Source: Atriophallophorus winterbourni
Taxonomy: Eukaryota > Platyhelminthes > Trematoda > Plagiorchiida > Microphallidae
Direction: 5' to 3'
Length of the DNA stretch: 64,000 bases
NCBI GenBank assembly: GCA_013407085.1
Contig: JACCGJ010011006.1
Location: 26,198 to 90,197 of the forward strand
Shown here: positions 33,716 through 43,229 of the stretch, one piece after another
Position numbering within the stretch: the first letter of the stretch is position 1
Layout of the letters: each line of letters starts with the position of its first letter
Notes under the pieces: generated by a model
What the model was told of the DNA's origin: nothing
Database searches by the model: none
What the model saw: the letters and a program-made list of their open reading frames with translations, nothing else
Made by a program: the position numbers and the translations under genes

Positions 33716-36181
33716 TTAAGCAAACACTCCAAGAATATGCTTAGTGCAAGACCGCCATTGAGCACGGTTTCGGGACATATCCTGAAGCGTAACTAACCAC
33801 TGCGATATCTCATCGCGGGGACACCAGCCTGGAAGACGCGCTGCGCCTACTTTGGAAAGGTTACTAGTAAGGGTTTTTAACTGCCTATGCCATGTGACGG
33901 TTTGGCCACCCCGAGATTTACGCCAATCAGGATGTGGCGTCGCAAAAAGAATCTGTTTCGGAAGTCGGTGGTCCGGCATCCGTAAAACGTGACCCAGCCA
34001 GCGTAACCTATGCAGGTTGATCTGCTTCTCTATATCGACATTACTACCCAACAACTTATTTCGGAGAGCATCGGTGCGCATACGATTGTAACAGCTAACT
34101 CCTAGAATGCTGCGGAGACACCGGTTGTCAAATACTTGGAGACGCTGAATGTGTTCTTTACGTAAGGTCCAGGTTTCGCACCCATATAGTAACACAGCCC
34201 GAACTGTCGCTTTATAGACTCTACCCTTGAGTAACAGAGATAGTCCTTTCTGACGCCAGAGGTGACCTAGGTTGCGGAATGCTACGGTCGCTTTAGAAAT
34301 ACGTGCCGAGACCTCGTCATCTAACGATGCAGAATTATTGATACAACTACCGAGATACGTAAAACGATCTACAATTTCAAGAGCCTGATTGTCAAGTAAT
34401 AAAGTGCTGTTCGATATGTCGATGTCCTGCAGCAGAACACTGCACTTAGAGGGTGCAAAACGCATTCCAAATGCGGGCACAATACTAGATAGCTTGTTCA
34501 GTATCGCCTGTGCATCTGTGTACGAGTCGAAGAGCAGAACTATATCATCAGCATAATCCAAGTCAAGAAGCTTGACGCCTGGCATTATGTGAACTCCGAA
34601 ATCTGGGGCACCATCTTTGCATAACTCCATAATTGCATCAATTACAAAATTGAACAAAAACGGAGAAATCGGGCATCCTTGTCGGACGCCGCTTGTGGTG
34701 TGGAATTTGGGTGAGACTTCGTTGTAAACCCTAACGCATCCGGATGTATGAGCATAAAGCGCACGTAGTATGTTGACATACTTTTGCGGAACGCCTTTGC
34801 GCAGCAAGGTCTTAAACAGGACATTTCGATCGACTGAATCAAACGCTCCTTTGAAGTCTAAAAAGATGGCTATTGTCGGCTGTCGATAAGTGTGCCGCAG
34901 TTCTAAGATCCGTCGAAGAGTAAAAATGTGATCGACACAGCCTCTGCCAGGCCGGAAGCCAGCTTGCTGCTCTCGGATCTGTGATTCCCTATGCGATGTT
35001 AATCTTCGAAGACATATGGACGTTAATAATCTCGTAATGATGGGAGTGAGACTTATCCCACGATGATTAGAGCATGAGCTTCGCACACCTTTTTTAAATA
35101 TAGGTATGATAACCGATTCGCCCCAACTCGGAGGGACGGATTCTGATAACCACACTTCACGGAGGAGATCGCCTAATGTGCTGATTAGGACTTGGCCACC
35201 TTCTTTGAACAAGACAGGTGGTATGTCATCGGGGCCAGCAGCTTTGAATCGTTTCATGGATTCGATACATTCTTTAATTTCTAAATCATTAGGGGGATCT
35301 ACGCTAACAGACCAAGGATCACACTGCTTCAAATGAGGGAAAGATTCTGTTGCAGGCGACCAGCTGAATTGTTCTTCGAAATGTTCGGCCCAACGTGAGA
35401 GGCGCCGATTCTTATTAGTGATAAGAGTACCGTCTATTTCAGCGATAGTCTCACTCACTCCTTTTTTCGTAGGCCCAGTCGATCGAATAAGTTGGAAGAG
35501 TTTTCGCACGTTACCCGCATTATTTGCTATTTCCATTTCTTCGACCTTATTTAGCCACCACCTTTCTCTGTCTAGTCTTAAGCTCCGTTTAAGTTCATTC
35601 CTCACGCGTCTACGCTCTGTGTTGTGTCCAGGACCATGAGGTATTTGGCGTCGCTGGTGAAGAATTTCGATAGAGCGCTGTGAAATCCAGTGGGACTTTT
35701 GGGTTGGTTGTGTAGTCTCACAGGCTGTTGTTGCAGCGGCTCGCATAAATCCTGCTATTTTGTTCCACCTTTCATCGGCAGTTGCACACTGAGCAACTGG
35801 GAGTGAGTTACACAAGGTGGTCCTATAAATGTCTTGAACTGCAGGCTGAAAGAATTTTTCGACCACAATGCGTTTCCCATTCGAAGGTTTCGTACCGGAG
35901 AACTTTAATGAGAACCTACATCGCACAAGAGCATGATCTGAATCTATGCAGGTATTCCAAAATGAGCGGCAGTCCTCAATGCAACCTCTCCAGCGAGCAC
36001 TTATTGCGATATGGTCGATTTGGGCCGAAGGTTGGCTTCCATCCGGCGAGCGCCATGTGGCAATTTGACATCTTTTGTGGCGAAAAGAAGTGCTGCTAAT
36101 GAATAATCGAGATTGTGCACAGAATTGTATAAACCGTTCACCATTATCTGTGCGTTGGCTTTCGAAGACCAAACATGCCAC
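33716..36181 (-). CDS. RTE-like reverse transcriptase ORF (end of endonuclease plus RT), 821 codons
   Basis: Open for 821 codons. Residues up to about 95 finish the endonuclease (IDHIAISARWRGC...DSDHALVRCRF, with the catalytic SDH block). The RT starts near residue 310 (KAAGPDDIPPVLFKEG), followed by SNHRGISLTPI, AGFRPGRGCVDHIFTLRRIL, FLDFKGAFDSVDR, GVRQGCPISPFLFNFVIDAI and YADD near residue 541, all intact. The C-terminal part has FTYLGSCINNSASLDDEV, LLYGCETWTLRKEH and a GHVLRMPDHRLPKQ block. The real ORF begins upstream near 36,770, but two frameshifts (about 36,150-36,180 and 36,510-36,540) separate it, so the annotated Met is arbitrary. Related copies would be the source of any activity. 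Confidence 0.9.
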   Translation of the reverse strand: MACLVFESQRTDNGERFIQFCAQSRLFISSTSFRHKRCQIATWRSPDGSQPSAQIDHIAISARWRGCIEDCRSFWNTCIDSDHALVRCRFSLKFSGTKPSNGKRIVVEKFFQPAVQDIYRTTLCNSLPVAQCATADERWNKIAGFMRAAATTACETTQPTQKSHWISQRSIEILHQRRQIPHGPGHNTERRRVRNELKRSLRLDRERWWLNKVEEMEIANNAGNVRKLFQLIRSTGPTKKGVSETIAEIDGTLITNKNRRLSRWAEHFEEQFSWSPATESFPHLKQCDPWSVSVDPPNDLEIKECIESMKRFKAAGPDDIPPVLFKEGGQVLISTLGDLLREVWLSESVPPSWGESVIIPIFKKGVRSSCSNHRGISLTPIITRLLTSICLRRLTSHRESQIREQQAGFRPGRGCVDHIFTLRRILELRHTYRQPTIAIFLDFKGAFDSVDRNVLFKTLLRKGVPQKYVNILRALYAHTSGCVRVYNEVSPKFHTTSGVRQGCPISPFLFNFVIDAIMELCKDGAPDFGVHIMPGVKLLDLDYADDIVLLFDSYTDAQAILNKLSSIVPAFGMRFAPSKCSVLLQDIDISNSTLLLDNQALEIVDRFTYLGSCINNSASLDDEVSARISKATVAFRNLGHLWRQKGLSLLLKGRVYKATVRAVLLYGCETWTLRKEHIQRLQVFDNRCLRSILGVSCYNRMRTDALRNKLLGSNVDIEKQINLHRLRWLGHVLRMPDHRLPKQILFATPHPDWRKSRGGQTVTWHRQLKTLTSNLSKVGAARLPGWCPRDEISQWLVTLQDMSRNRAQWRSCTKHILGVFA

Positions 36182-36770
36182 CTAATTGTGATTCAGATGT
36201 ATCTAAGCGACCCAGTCTGGCATTCATATCTCCCGCTAAGACAACAATATCGGAGCTTTTTGCACGTCGCAAAAGAGCATAAAGATCGTCGTAGAAGGCG
36301 TTTTTCTCGTCGTCGGAATTGGTGTTAGTCGGAGCGTAAGTTGCTACAATAAACAAGCATCTCTGATTAGAAGATTTTGAGTTTGGTCTAATATTAGTGG
36401 CTAGTCTAACTGCGCACATCCTGCTATTCCAAGGAATCCAATCGATAAGACATGATTCGGCACGTGAATTCAGTACTATACCAACACCCGCCTGTCCTGA
36501 GATGGCAGCTACAGAATCACCAGAGCAGCGCAAAAAGTAGCGAGTTGAAAGTTTGGGGCAGTAAGTTTAGTAATTATGGACGGATCATATAAGCGCGTTT
36601 CCGATAAACAGCAAACATCAATAGATAGACTATCTAAGGTAAGAGCCAGTGCAGCTTGCTGGCCTATTTGTCTGAGAGTTCTGACATTCATGGCACCGAT
36701 GTGAGCTGAAGCCCGTGGTTTCAGAAAGTGGTCTGTAAATTCGCGAACAGAAAATGTTCCAACATGTTCA
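36144..36770 (-). pseudogene. RTE-like endonuclease N-terminal part, two frameshifts
   Basis: Two overlapping frames. At 36,770-36,510 it reads HIGAMNVRTLRQIGQQAALA, then SIDVCCLSETRL. At 36,533-36,144 it reads SGQAGVGIVLNSRAESCLID, FIVATYAPTNTNSDDEKNAF, KSSDIVVLAGDMNARLGRLD. These are apurinic-type endonuclease blocks (SETR, YAPT, GDMNA). The next frame, 36,181-33,716, continues directly (SQRTDNGERF). The two breaks are single indels and could be repaired in other copies or be assembly errors. Confidence 0.85.
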
Positions 36771-37448
36771 GCGCGGTCTTTTCTAAAGCTGGGATTGACA
36801 GACGGAGAGTTGTTAAGAGTGGATGGGGGAGGGGAAGGGTCAGAAACAGTTTGAAGAGTAGGGCATTCGGATCAAGACTATTCTCTCCATAAAAGATGAG
36901 TTCAGACAGGACAAAAAAGTCATGAGTTATATCTGTTGTAAATGTTAGCAATACGGATATTTTGTTATTAGCGTTTCAGTTCTACCAGCACCAATGTGGT
37001 GAATTAATTTGATGAGTTGCCTTTCTGAATATGTTTCAAAATCAGATAAAATAAAAGTTTTTAGCGGTTTGTTTTACATCAGTGAAGATTAGGAACATGA
37101 TCACTAACTCCAAAAGATCTTTGCGCTTATAATTGGAATTCTACATCTAGCACTTGTATGCCAGATTTGGATAATGCTGATACGACCAATCTGTTCAATT
37201 ACATGTGACCAAACACATGTTTAATGGGGTTAAACCCATAACCATGAAACAAAATATTCATGTGTGACGGAAAAGCATGCGAATATATATTTTGTTTCAT
37301 GGTTATGGGTTTAACCCCATTAAACGGGTTTGGACACATGTAATTGAACAGGTTGGTCGTACCAGCCTTATCCAACAGTGGCATACAAGCGCTCCTTGTT
37401 TACCATTCCTCCACTGTTTCAAGCGCATGCGGATCCTGATCGTACGGT

Positions 37449-37490
37449 CCCTACCTGATGAGTGCAAACAGCACGATACCGGTCGTGGTG
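37449..37490 (+). ncRNA. Hammerhead ribozyme, unit 1, core mutated
   Basis: CTGATGA (37,455-37,461), stem II GTGC/GCAC with loop AAACA, then GATA where GAAA is required, then CCGGTC. One base change in the GAAA box (A14) should abolish activity. The expected cut would be after 37,484. Confidence 0.75.
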
Positions 37491-37680
37491 TGTTTTGTGA
37501 CGGAAAAGCATGCAGATGAATATTTTGTTTCATGGTTACGGGTTTAACCCCATTAAACATGTGTTTGGCACTTAATTGAACAGGATGGTCGTACCAGCCT
37601 TATCCAACAGTGGCATACAAGCGCTCCTTGTTTACCATTTCTCCCCTGTTTCAAGCGCATGCGGATCCTGATCTTACTGT

Positions 37681-37722
37681 CCCTACCTGATGAGTGCAAA
37701 CAGCACGAAATCGGTCGTGGGG
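37681..37722 (+). ncRNA. Hammerhead ribozyme, unit 2, core intact
   Basis: Stem I pairs CCCTAC (37,681-37,686) with GTGGGG (37,717-37,722), including one G-U. Next come CTGATGA (37,687-37,693), stem II GTGC/GCAC with loop AAACA, GAAA (37,707-37,710), and a minimal stem III TCGG with no loop, ending in GTC. The predicted cut is after C37716. Every conserved core base is present. A stem III this short is known to favour action as a dimer, and the tandem arrangement would supply one. Transcription is not shown. Confidence 0.85.
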
Positions 37723-37764
37723 TGATTGTGACGGAAAAGCATGCAAATGAATATTTCGGAATTC

Positions 37765-38170
37765 TACATCTGTTAGAATAGCTTAACCATACATGGAATA
37801 AATGATTGATATCTTTTCCAGCGGTTTCAAATTAGACTGCGGTTATCAAGCCACTTGAGCAAGTACTGAGGCTAAATTTATTTCATCGTCTCGTCTAACT
37901 ATAAAACAGTCGTGATTAGTCAATGCGATTTATTACATTACAGTTATCTGATCTGGTAATATAACTCAATATGTTAGTCCGTTGCGCAGAGAGCCTGATA
38001 AGCTTAGATAAAGCATCACTACACAAGATCCAGAATCCTTAGAAAACCAAGGTAATCTTGAACACCTCGGTAATCGTCAACTGAAACCATCTACTGGTAT
38101 TTCTGAGATTTTCACATTTAAATTTCTAAAAAATTTAACATATATGTAACGCTGGAATGTAATTCATAAT
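37765..38170. other. Intron, nothing recognised
   Basis: AT-rich sequence between the hammerhead repeat array and the next kinesin exon. Confidence 0.4.
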
Positions 38171-38173
38171 AAC

Positions 38174-38357
38174 CTTTGTGCCCGTAATTCATCAGCTCTT
38201 CTTATTTTTTCTTCCATTGTCTCGTTCAATTCTGCAATCAGTTTTTCGGCTGCCCTAAGGGCCTCCAATGTTCCTTCGTGATCCAAGGAGCATCGAAAGT
38301 CGGTGGTAGTCAATTCCCGGGGTTGTGAAAGGACGGAATATGAAAGGTCTCCACGAA
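38174..38357 (-). CDS. unc-104: Kinesin-3 exon: helical linker after the neck
   Basis: 184 bases, phase 1 in, phase 2 out. It encodes RGDLSYSVLSQPRELTTT, then EALRAAEKLIAELNETMEEK and IRRADELRAQ. KIF1A has '[34 protein letters not shown]', so this is the coiled coil 1 region between motor neck and FHA. Acceptor CTCAAAG at 38,358; donor GTTATT at 38,173, which is weak but is the only phase-compatible choice. The N-terminal part before EAL is not conserved. Confidence 0.9.
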
Positions 38358-38359
38358 CT

Positions 38360-39480
38360 TTGAGAATGTAAGAAAGATAAAACCCATCACGATATTGGTG
38401 GTCATTTAATTCAATAATTTTTGCAATGTGACAACCTTACTATATGTAATTGTTCGAGCAAAACAATATGTATTCATCATAAAACTTATGTGTGGATCGC
38501 AGTATTCACCAAGATCTGTGCATATTTAACCTGAAAATGTTCACTCACAAACAAAATATCAAGGATGCTAAAACCATCAAGAAATAATTTCTAACATAAT
38601 GTTTTTTCTACTTTAGGAGTCAAGAATTATTAGCTAAAACGCGGCAAAAAATGACATCCTTTTACATACTAGATTCAATTTTGCCTTTAATGCGCTAGGT
38701 GCGGAAGGGGTTTTCAAAAAAACTTTCTCTCATGGCAAAAATAACGCCAGCAATTACTGCATGTCACTATATAACCACACTCTTGTAAATATTGCTCGAG
38801 TATGCGTTCATGTGTAGACACGATTTTGTATATAAGAATAACATCTTGGCGTAACCAATTTTGTAAAATCACATAGAGCCATACGTAGACGAAATAGATC
38901 GGTGTGGAACATAAGGGAGACCATTCATCGACTTTTGCGCCTTCCGTAAAATTTTAACGAAGATGGAAATATACATTTGAAGCCAATGTGCCCAGGCATC
39001 TGCCACATATTCGATCGTATACGTAGTAGAGGTTCGTAATCCATGGAACTCGCACGAATATTCCGAATATTTTTTTCAAACACGGCGAAAAATTTGCTGG
39101 CCTCGTTGTGAATATTCTGATAGTTAACACGATGCGCAAACCATTTTGAAACAAAATCATCATGTTTGTCAAAAGAACTGAGAATAAAAATAAGTCTCTT
39201 GTCGATAATGAAAACGTACAAATATCTGTTTGATCAGTCACGCCTAACCAGGTCCACATTGTTAATTATTCGGTAAATATAATGTCGGTGCAATGTAGCA
39301 CCTAAAAATATTACGAATAATTATTTCATGTGTACTTGTGTTACCATGTTTTTACTGTTCTACCATAAAATGTAACTGATTAAAATCACGGTGAGTTTCT
39401 CATATTGCTGAGAATATTGATAGCCCGAAAATAATCATTCAAGCAACCAGATTCAATATTATATCTGATGTAAAACAGCC
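38360..39480. other. Intron, nothing recognised
   Basis: No kinesin similarity or element motif. Two overlapping minus-strand open stretches near 38,925-39,259 carry no recognisable domain. Confidence 0.4.
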
Positions 39481-39482
39481 AT

Positions 39483-39500
39483 ATTACAAAAAATTGTAAT
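39483..39500 (+). repeat. Target-site duplication of the PLE, left copy
   Basis: ATTACAAAAAATTGTAAT, 18 bp, repeated exactly at 42,332-42,349 on the other side of the element. Confidence 0.75.
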
Positions 39501-39535
39501 CGATTGGAATATGTTTGGGACCAATCGTGTATTCA

Positions 39536-39945
39536 TAATGCAAAGAAATTTGAGTGGAATCGGTTAGAGTAGTTTTTGGGTAACGTTTCACTTCTGACAC
39601 AGAAGCTTCGTCAGTCCAAGAGTGATAGTCAGGACAGGGAACATGATTAAGTAGCGGTCAACCCACCACCCCTTATTTGACCTTACCGCTAAACAGCCTA
39701 TAGTACGCTTGCCGTGTGTCACGTCTCGTGGGAATGACCAGGATCAGTGGTCGATTTTGCTACTAGTATGCATCCACATCAATCTGATGCAAGTGAACAC
39801 GGTCAAGGTCAGTTGACACGGCGGTCCTCATGCGTAAAAGTAAATAACTAACGTGGTTAAGGTTAACCTATTTTTGAAGAAAAACAATAAGCTAATTAAC
39901 TAGCAGGTATAAGGTGAATAATAATTATTTACCGTCGCAGCAGTG
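39536..39945 (-). repeat. PLE terminal repeat, left (inverted)
   Basis: Imperfect reverse complement of 41,927-42,335. It starts TGCAAAGAAATTTGAG and ends at CCGTCGCAGCAGTG. It has a hammerhead-like motif on the minus strand at 39,581-39,614. Confidence 0.85.
39581..39614 (-). ncRNA. Hammerhead-like motif in left PLE repeat
   Basis: Mirror of the motif at 42,257-42,290. On the minus strand: CTGACGA, hairpin CTTCTG/CAGAAG with loop TGT, then GAAACGTTA. One extra base separates CTGACGA from stem II, so activity is uncertain. Confidence 0.55.
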
Positions 39946-41902
39946 TTATATAAGAAACGTTCATCTAATAAATCTAATAAGACATTATCTAGCAACCAGA
40001 ATTCTAGTGTTTTAAATTTATCTAATCGGCAACTTTCGCAAGCTGAGCAAGGATTGTTGAAGAAGGGCTTGAATTTCTGCATAAGTAAGAGCTTTATGAA
40101 GGCTGAGGATATTATCCCATGTATTTAGGGGTCGTTAAATGCACTTCCTAATGAACAGGCAGACTCGATAAGAAACTGTATCATTGGTGTCATTAAAAAG
40201 CAGGAACAAGGCGATGCAAACCTTGACTTACATGAAAGACAAGCACTTCTTACGCTGAAGCAAGATACGAATATAGTCATCACTAAGGCTGATAAAGGTA
40301 AAGTAACGGTAATTTTGAACAAAAGAGATTATGTCGACAAGGTTGGGGTACACTTATCCGAGGGCCCTTATGAACGGATAGATAATGTAAAAATGAAAAG
40401 GGTAATGAATAACTGCAAAATGGTAGTCTCTAGGTATTTGCGTGGCGTTAAGGAGAGTTTGGGAAAGGGCTTGTGGTATAACCTGTATCCCAAGTCTACT
40501 CTAACTCCTAGGTTCTACGGCCTGCCTAAAATACATAAAGATGGCATTGCTGTAAGACCTATCGTCGATGGTATCGGATTACCTGCACACGAGTTAGCTA
40601 GACATTTGGCTTATTTGTTGAAACGTTTAGTCGGCAATACAGCGTCGTTCATCAAGAACGCATATGACTTTGCAGCACGCTTAACGTCAGTAACAATAGA
40701 TCACGATGAAATAATGGTTAGCTTTGATGTTAGCGCTTTGTTCACCAACGTCGATACAACAAGTGCGTTACAACTAGCTAGACAGGCTTTGGAATCTGAT
40801 GCTAGTTTGTGAGATCGCACAATGTTGAGCGTCCAGCAAGTTATCAACGGCGTATCGATCTGCTTAAGCATGAACCACTTCATATTTAATGAGCAATTAT
40901 ATAGACAAAAAAAAGGTTTGGCGATGGGTTCACCGATATCTCCAGTACTTGCGAACATGTATATGAGGCATTTCGGGAACAAAGCCCTTAACAATGAAGG
41001 GCTTAAGCCAAAATTATGGTGGCGCTATGTTGTTGACACATTTGTTATCAACAAGCGAGATCAGTTAGAGCCATTCTTCAAATATTTAAATGAAATAGAC
41101 CCACGTATTACGGTCAGAAAGGAAGTTGAGTCTTGCTCAGGCAATCTTCCATTTTTGGACTGTTTAGCACAAAAAGTAGACGGTAAAATAAAAACTTCTG
41201 TCTACCGGAAACCTATCGATACAGATGCTGTACTACGATACTCTTCCGTTCATCCAAGAAAAGTCTTTAGCTCCATATCTTGTTCCATTTTCCATAAAAT
41301 AGAACATCTGTGCAGCGACAAAGAGACCGTAAACAGGCGCACCGTAAAGCGAGCCAAAGTCTCATTGACCACGGTTATCCAAAAGGTTTTGTAAAACGCC
41401 AATTGATGAAGGTAAAATACCCATCAGAAAATCGGAGAAAAATTGGCGAGATACAGTTTGTATACCTTACGTAAAATGCACATCTGAAGCGATACGTAGA
41501 ATCTTGAACCAGGCGGCCATACGCGTGACTTATAAGAAAGGGAAATCTATCCGTTCGGTTCTGATGCACCTCAAGGATAAGACACTTTTATATAGCGTCA
41601 CGAACAGCATCTACAGAATCAACTGTAAGGACTGTTCGGGTGTTTACATAGGCCAGACTTCCAGGGAAATTCACACTAGAATCGAAGAACACCGAAAGCG
41701 TGTCCGGAGACAGCCCCGATGTGCGAGGGAATATCAATCTCTTATTCGTGATTCCGCTTTGGCGGAGCACGTTTTGGATACGGGCCACAGTGTCGATCTA
41801 GACAATGTGGGAATATTAAGACGCGGTATTAACCGTATAGTGAACGCCTACATGCGGAGGCGATCGAAATTGCAAAGGCAGTCAATAAGGTGGATGGGGT
41901 AG
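39943..41902 (+). pseudogene. PLE reverse transcriptase and GIY-YIG endonuclease, pseudogene
   Basis: Segments in order: an N-terminal piece with SQAEQGLLKKGLNFCISKSF (stop at 40,126); RT blocks TNIVITKADKGKVTVILNK, RFYGLPKIHKDGIAVRPIV and VSFDVSALFTNVDT (stop at 40,810); RQKKGLAMGSPISPVLANMY and WRYVVDTFVI, where the family has YVDD, so one catalytic Asp is Val; NLPFLDCLA and SVYRKPIDTDAV (stop near 41,393). A frameshift then leads to a GIY-YIG domain: CKDCSGVYIGQTSREIHTRI and EHRKRV, ending at 41,902. In intact PLEs this protein copies its RNA from nicked chromosomal ends. Confidence 0.85.
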
Positions 41903-41926
41903 AAATCTCCACAATCTGGCGCTCGG

Positions 41927-42335
41927 CACTGCTGCGACGGTAAATAATTATTATTCACCTTATACCTACTAGTTAATTAGATTATTTTTTTCTTCAAAAA
42001 TAAGTTAACCTTAACCGCGTTAGTTATGTACTTGTACACATGAGGACCGCCGTGTCAACTGACCTTGGCCGTGTTCACTTGTATCAGATTGATGTGGATG
42101 CATACTAGTAGCAAAATCGACCACTGATCCTAGTCATTCCCACGAGACGTGACACACGGTAAGCGTATTATAGGCTGTTTAGCGGTAAGGTCAAATAAGG
42201 GGTGGTGGGTTGGTCGCTACTTAATCATGTTCCCTGTCCTGACTATCACTCTTGGACTGACGAAGCTTCTGTGTCAGAAGTGAAACGTTACCCAAAAACT
42301 ACTCTAACCGATTCCACTCAAATTTCTTTGCATTA
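41927..42335 (+). repeat. PLE terminal repeat, right
   Basis: Begins CACTGCTGCGACGG, 24 bp after the ORF stop, and runs to CTTTGCATTA beside the duplicated target. Reverse complement of the left arm, with scattered substitutions. Confidence 0.85.
42257..42290 (+). ncRNA. Hammerhead-like motif in right PLE repeat
   Basis: CTGACGA (42,257-42,263), then a hairpin of six pairs CTTCTG/CAGAAG with loop TGT, then GAAA (42,282-42,285) and CGTTAC. Short stem I pairing is possible between TTGG before and CCAA after. The extra base before stem II departs from the textbook core. Hammerheads have been described in PLE terminal repeats, which makes the reading plausible. Confidence 0.6.
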
Positions 42336-42349
42336 CAAAAAATTGTAAT
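42332..42349 (+). repeat. Target-site duplication of the PLE, right copy
   Basis: Exact copy of 39,483-39,500. The first bases overlap the end of the terminal repeat by microhomology (ATTA). Confidence 0.75.
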
Positions 42350-42351
42350 TA

Positions 42352-43000
42352 TTTCACTGATGATGGTAGGCGGAGTATGTTCTGGAAGACTTGTTGTTGA
42401 CCTAATTCTTACGAGTTCAACCATGGATGAACATAAATTTCGCATAACAATTTCATGCAATGCGATGTTTCGGATAAATAAAAAATTCAGATTAGAGATT
42501 AACAACCTCTTCGGCATCAATTTAATCACTTATAACAATAGTCTCCTTTCTAAATTATCGTTAATCTAGCTTGGAAAATTTACGTGAAGCAATAAAATCA
42601 TTGTGATCTATTTAGAGCTATACATTTTAGTTATTTTCATGTATTTATGTGTACTTGTTTTCCGCATTAACCAGAAATATATGGAGTTGGTTCCGAATTA
42701 TGTTTCTTATTTGAAACTTCTGTGATTATATGCGAGCCTGTGTACTGTGAAAATGGCTGCTCTCATTAATCAATACTTTTACAATTCTAAGTGTTAGTTA
42801 ATGAGTCATTTTTTATTACACTCGGCAGAACTGCAGACAGAAATACGCTAGCTCTAAATGTGAACTTTGTGGTATTATCTGCTTGGGAAGTTTATTCTCT
42901 CAACACTGAATAAACCTCGGTAAAAACCGAATAGCTGAAACATATCTAGTCACGATTGGACAAAGGCTATTGCGCAAATTAATGTTCAACTTAGCAAAAT
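42352..43000. other. Intron, nothing recognised
   Basis: No coding block or element end was seen between the PLE and the next kinesin exon. Confidence 0.4.
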
Positions 43001-43005
43001 CTTAC

Positions 43006-43224
43006 GTGATTCAACATCGATACCTTCCGTTAAAAGTATTTGCCTTAGTTGTGCCACCTCGGCCCTCAACTCCCGGATCAACTTCGTGTTAGGATCCTCG
43101 TTGATTACAGCTTTGCACACGATATGTTTGGCGCGATCAGCGTAACGAAGCGTGGATAAGGTCTCCTCGTAATTGATGTCCGCTGGTGATATTGCTGCAA
43201 TCATTGTGGTGCGAGAATTGCCAC
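43006..43224 (-). CDS. unc-104: Kinesin-3 exon: end of motor domain and neck
   Basis: 219 bases, entering at phase 1 and leaving at phase 1. It encodes [40 protein letters not shown] and [23 protein letters not shown]1A is nearly the same ('[53 protein letters not shown]'). Alpha5, alpha6 and the neck coil are covered. The chosen donor is GTAAGA at 43,005. GTATCG 18 bases earlier has the same phase and cannot be excluded. Confidence 0.97.
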
Positions 43225-43229
43225 CTGTG

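Larger units (their letters stand above)
33365..36950 (-). mobile_element. RTE-like LINE, nearly complete
   Basis: Minus-strand element with a 5' region (36,950-36,770), an endonuclease-RT ORF and a short 3' UTR (33,715-33,365) ending after AATAAA near 33,390. The single-ORF layout, the endonuclease fused to the RT, and the 'SQ.AGFRPGRGC..HIF' and 'LDYADDI' blocks place it in or near the RTE clade (schistosome SR2 is a known example). It is the best-preserved LINE in the window. It lies in the kinesin intron between 32,913 and 38,174, on the same strand as the gene. Confidence 0.8.
37151..37760 (+). repeat. Hammerhead repeat array: one inverted part-unit and two direct units
   Basis: Two direct units, 37,279-37,510 and 37,511-37,742, are set at a 232-bp spacing (CTGATGA at 37,455 and 37,687). 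Each ends in a hammerhead and the tail GTGACGGAAAAGCATGC. A third, inverted copy of about 110 bp (37,151-37,260) mirrors 37,279-37,393 with an 18-nt loop between them, forming a strong hairpin. Unit landmarks are TGGTTATGGGTTTAACCCC, AATTGAACAG, CCTTATCCAACAGTGGC and GCATGCGGATCCTGATC. It has no coding capacity. Small dimeric repeats with hammerheads resemble schistosome SM-alpha repeats and retrozymes. Confidence 0.85.
39501..42331 (+). mobile_element. Penelope-like element with inverted terminal repeats, decayed gene
   Basis: Flanked by exact 18-bp direct repeats (39,483-39,500 and 42,332-42,349). On the left, a 40-bp extension (39,501-39,540) precedes the terminal repeat. PLEs are known for such short extensions and for terminal repeats (pLTRs) in either orientation. 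The arms, 39,536-39,945 and 41,927-42,335, are inverted copies of about 410 bp and carry outward-facing hammerhead-like motifs. The plus-strand gene between them has RT and GIY-YIG endonuclease blocks but is broken. Confidence 0.85.

Noticed and set aside
38925..39259. Two overlapping minus-strand open frames near 100 codons
   Set aside because: No conserved motif, no splice context, and composition like surrounding intron.
43006..43024. Alternative donor GTATCG for the neck exon
   Set aside because: Phase-compatible, but GTAAGA at 43,005 is the better consensus and adds only six residues. Kept as uncertainty, not as a separate feature.
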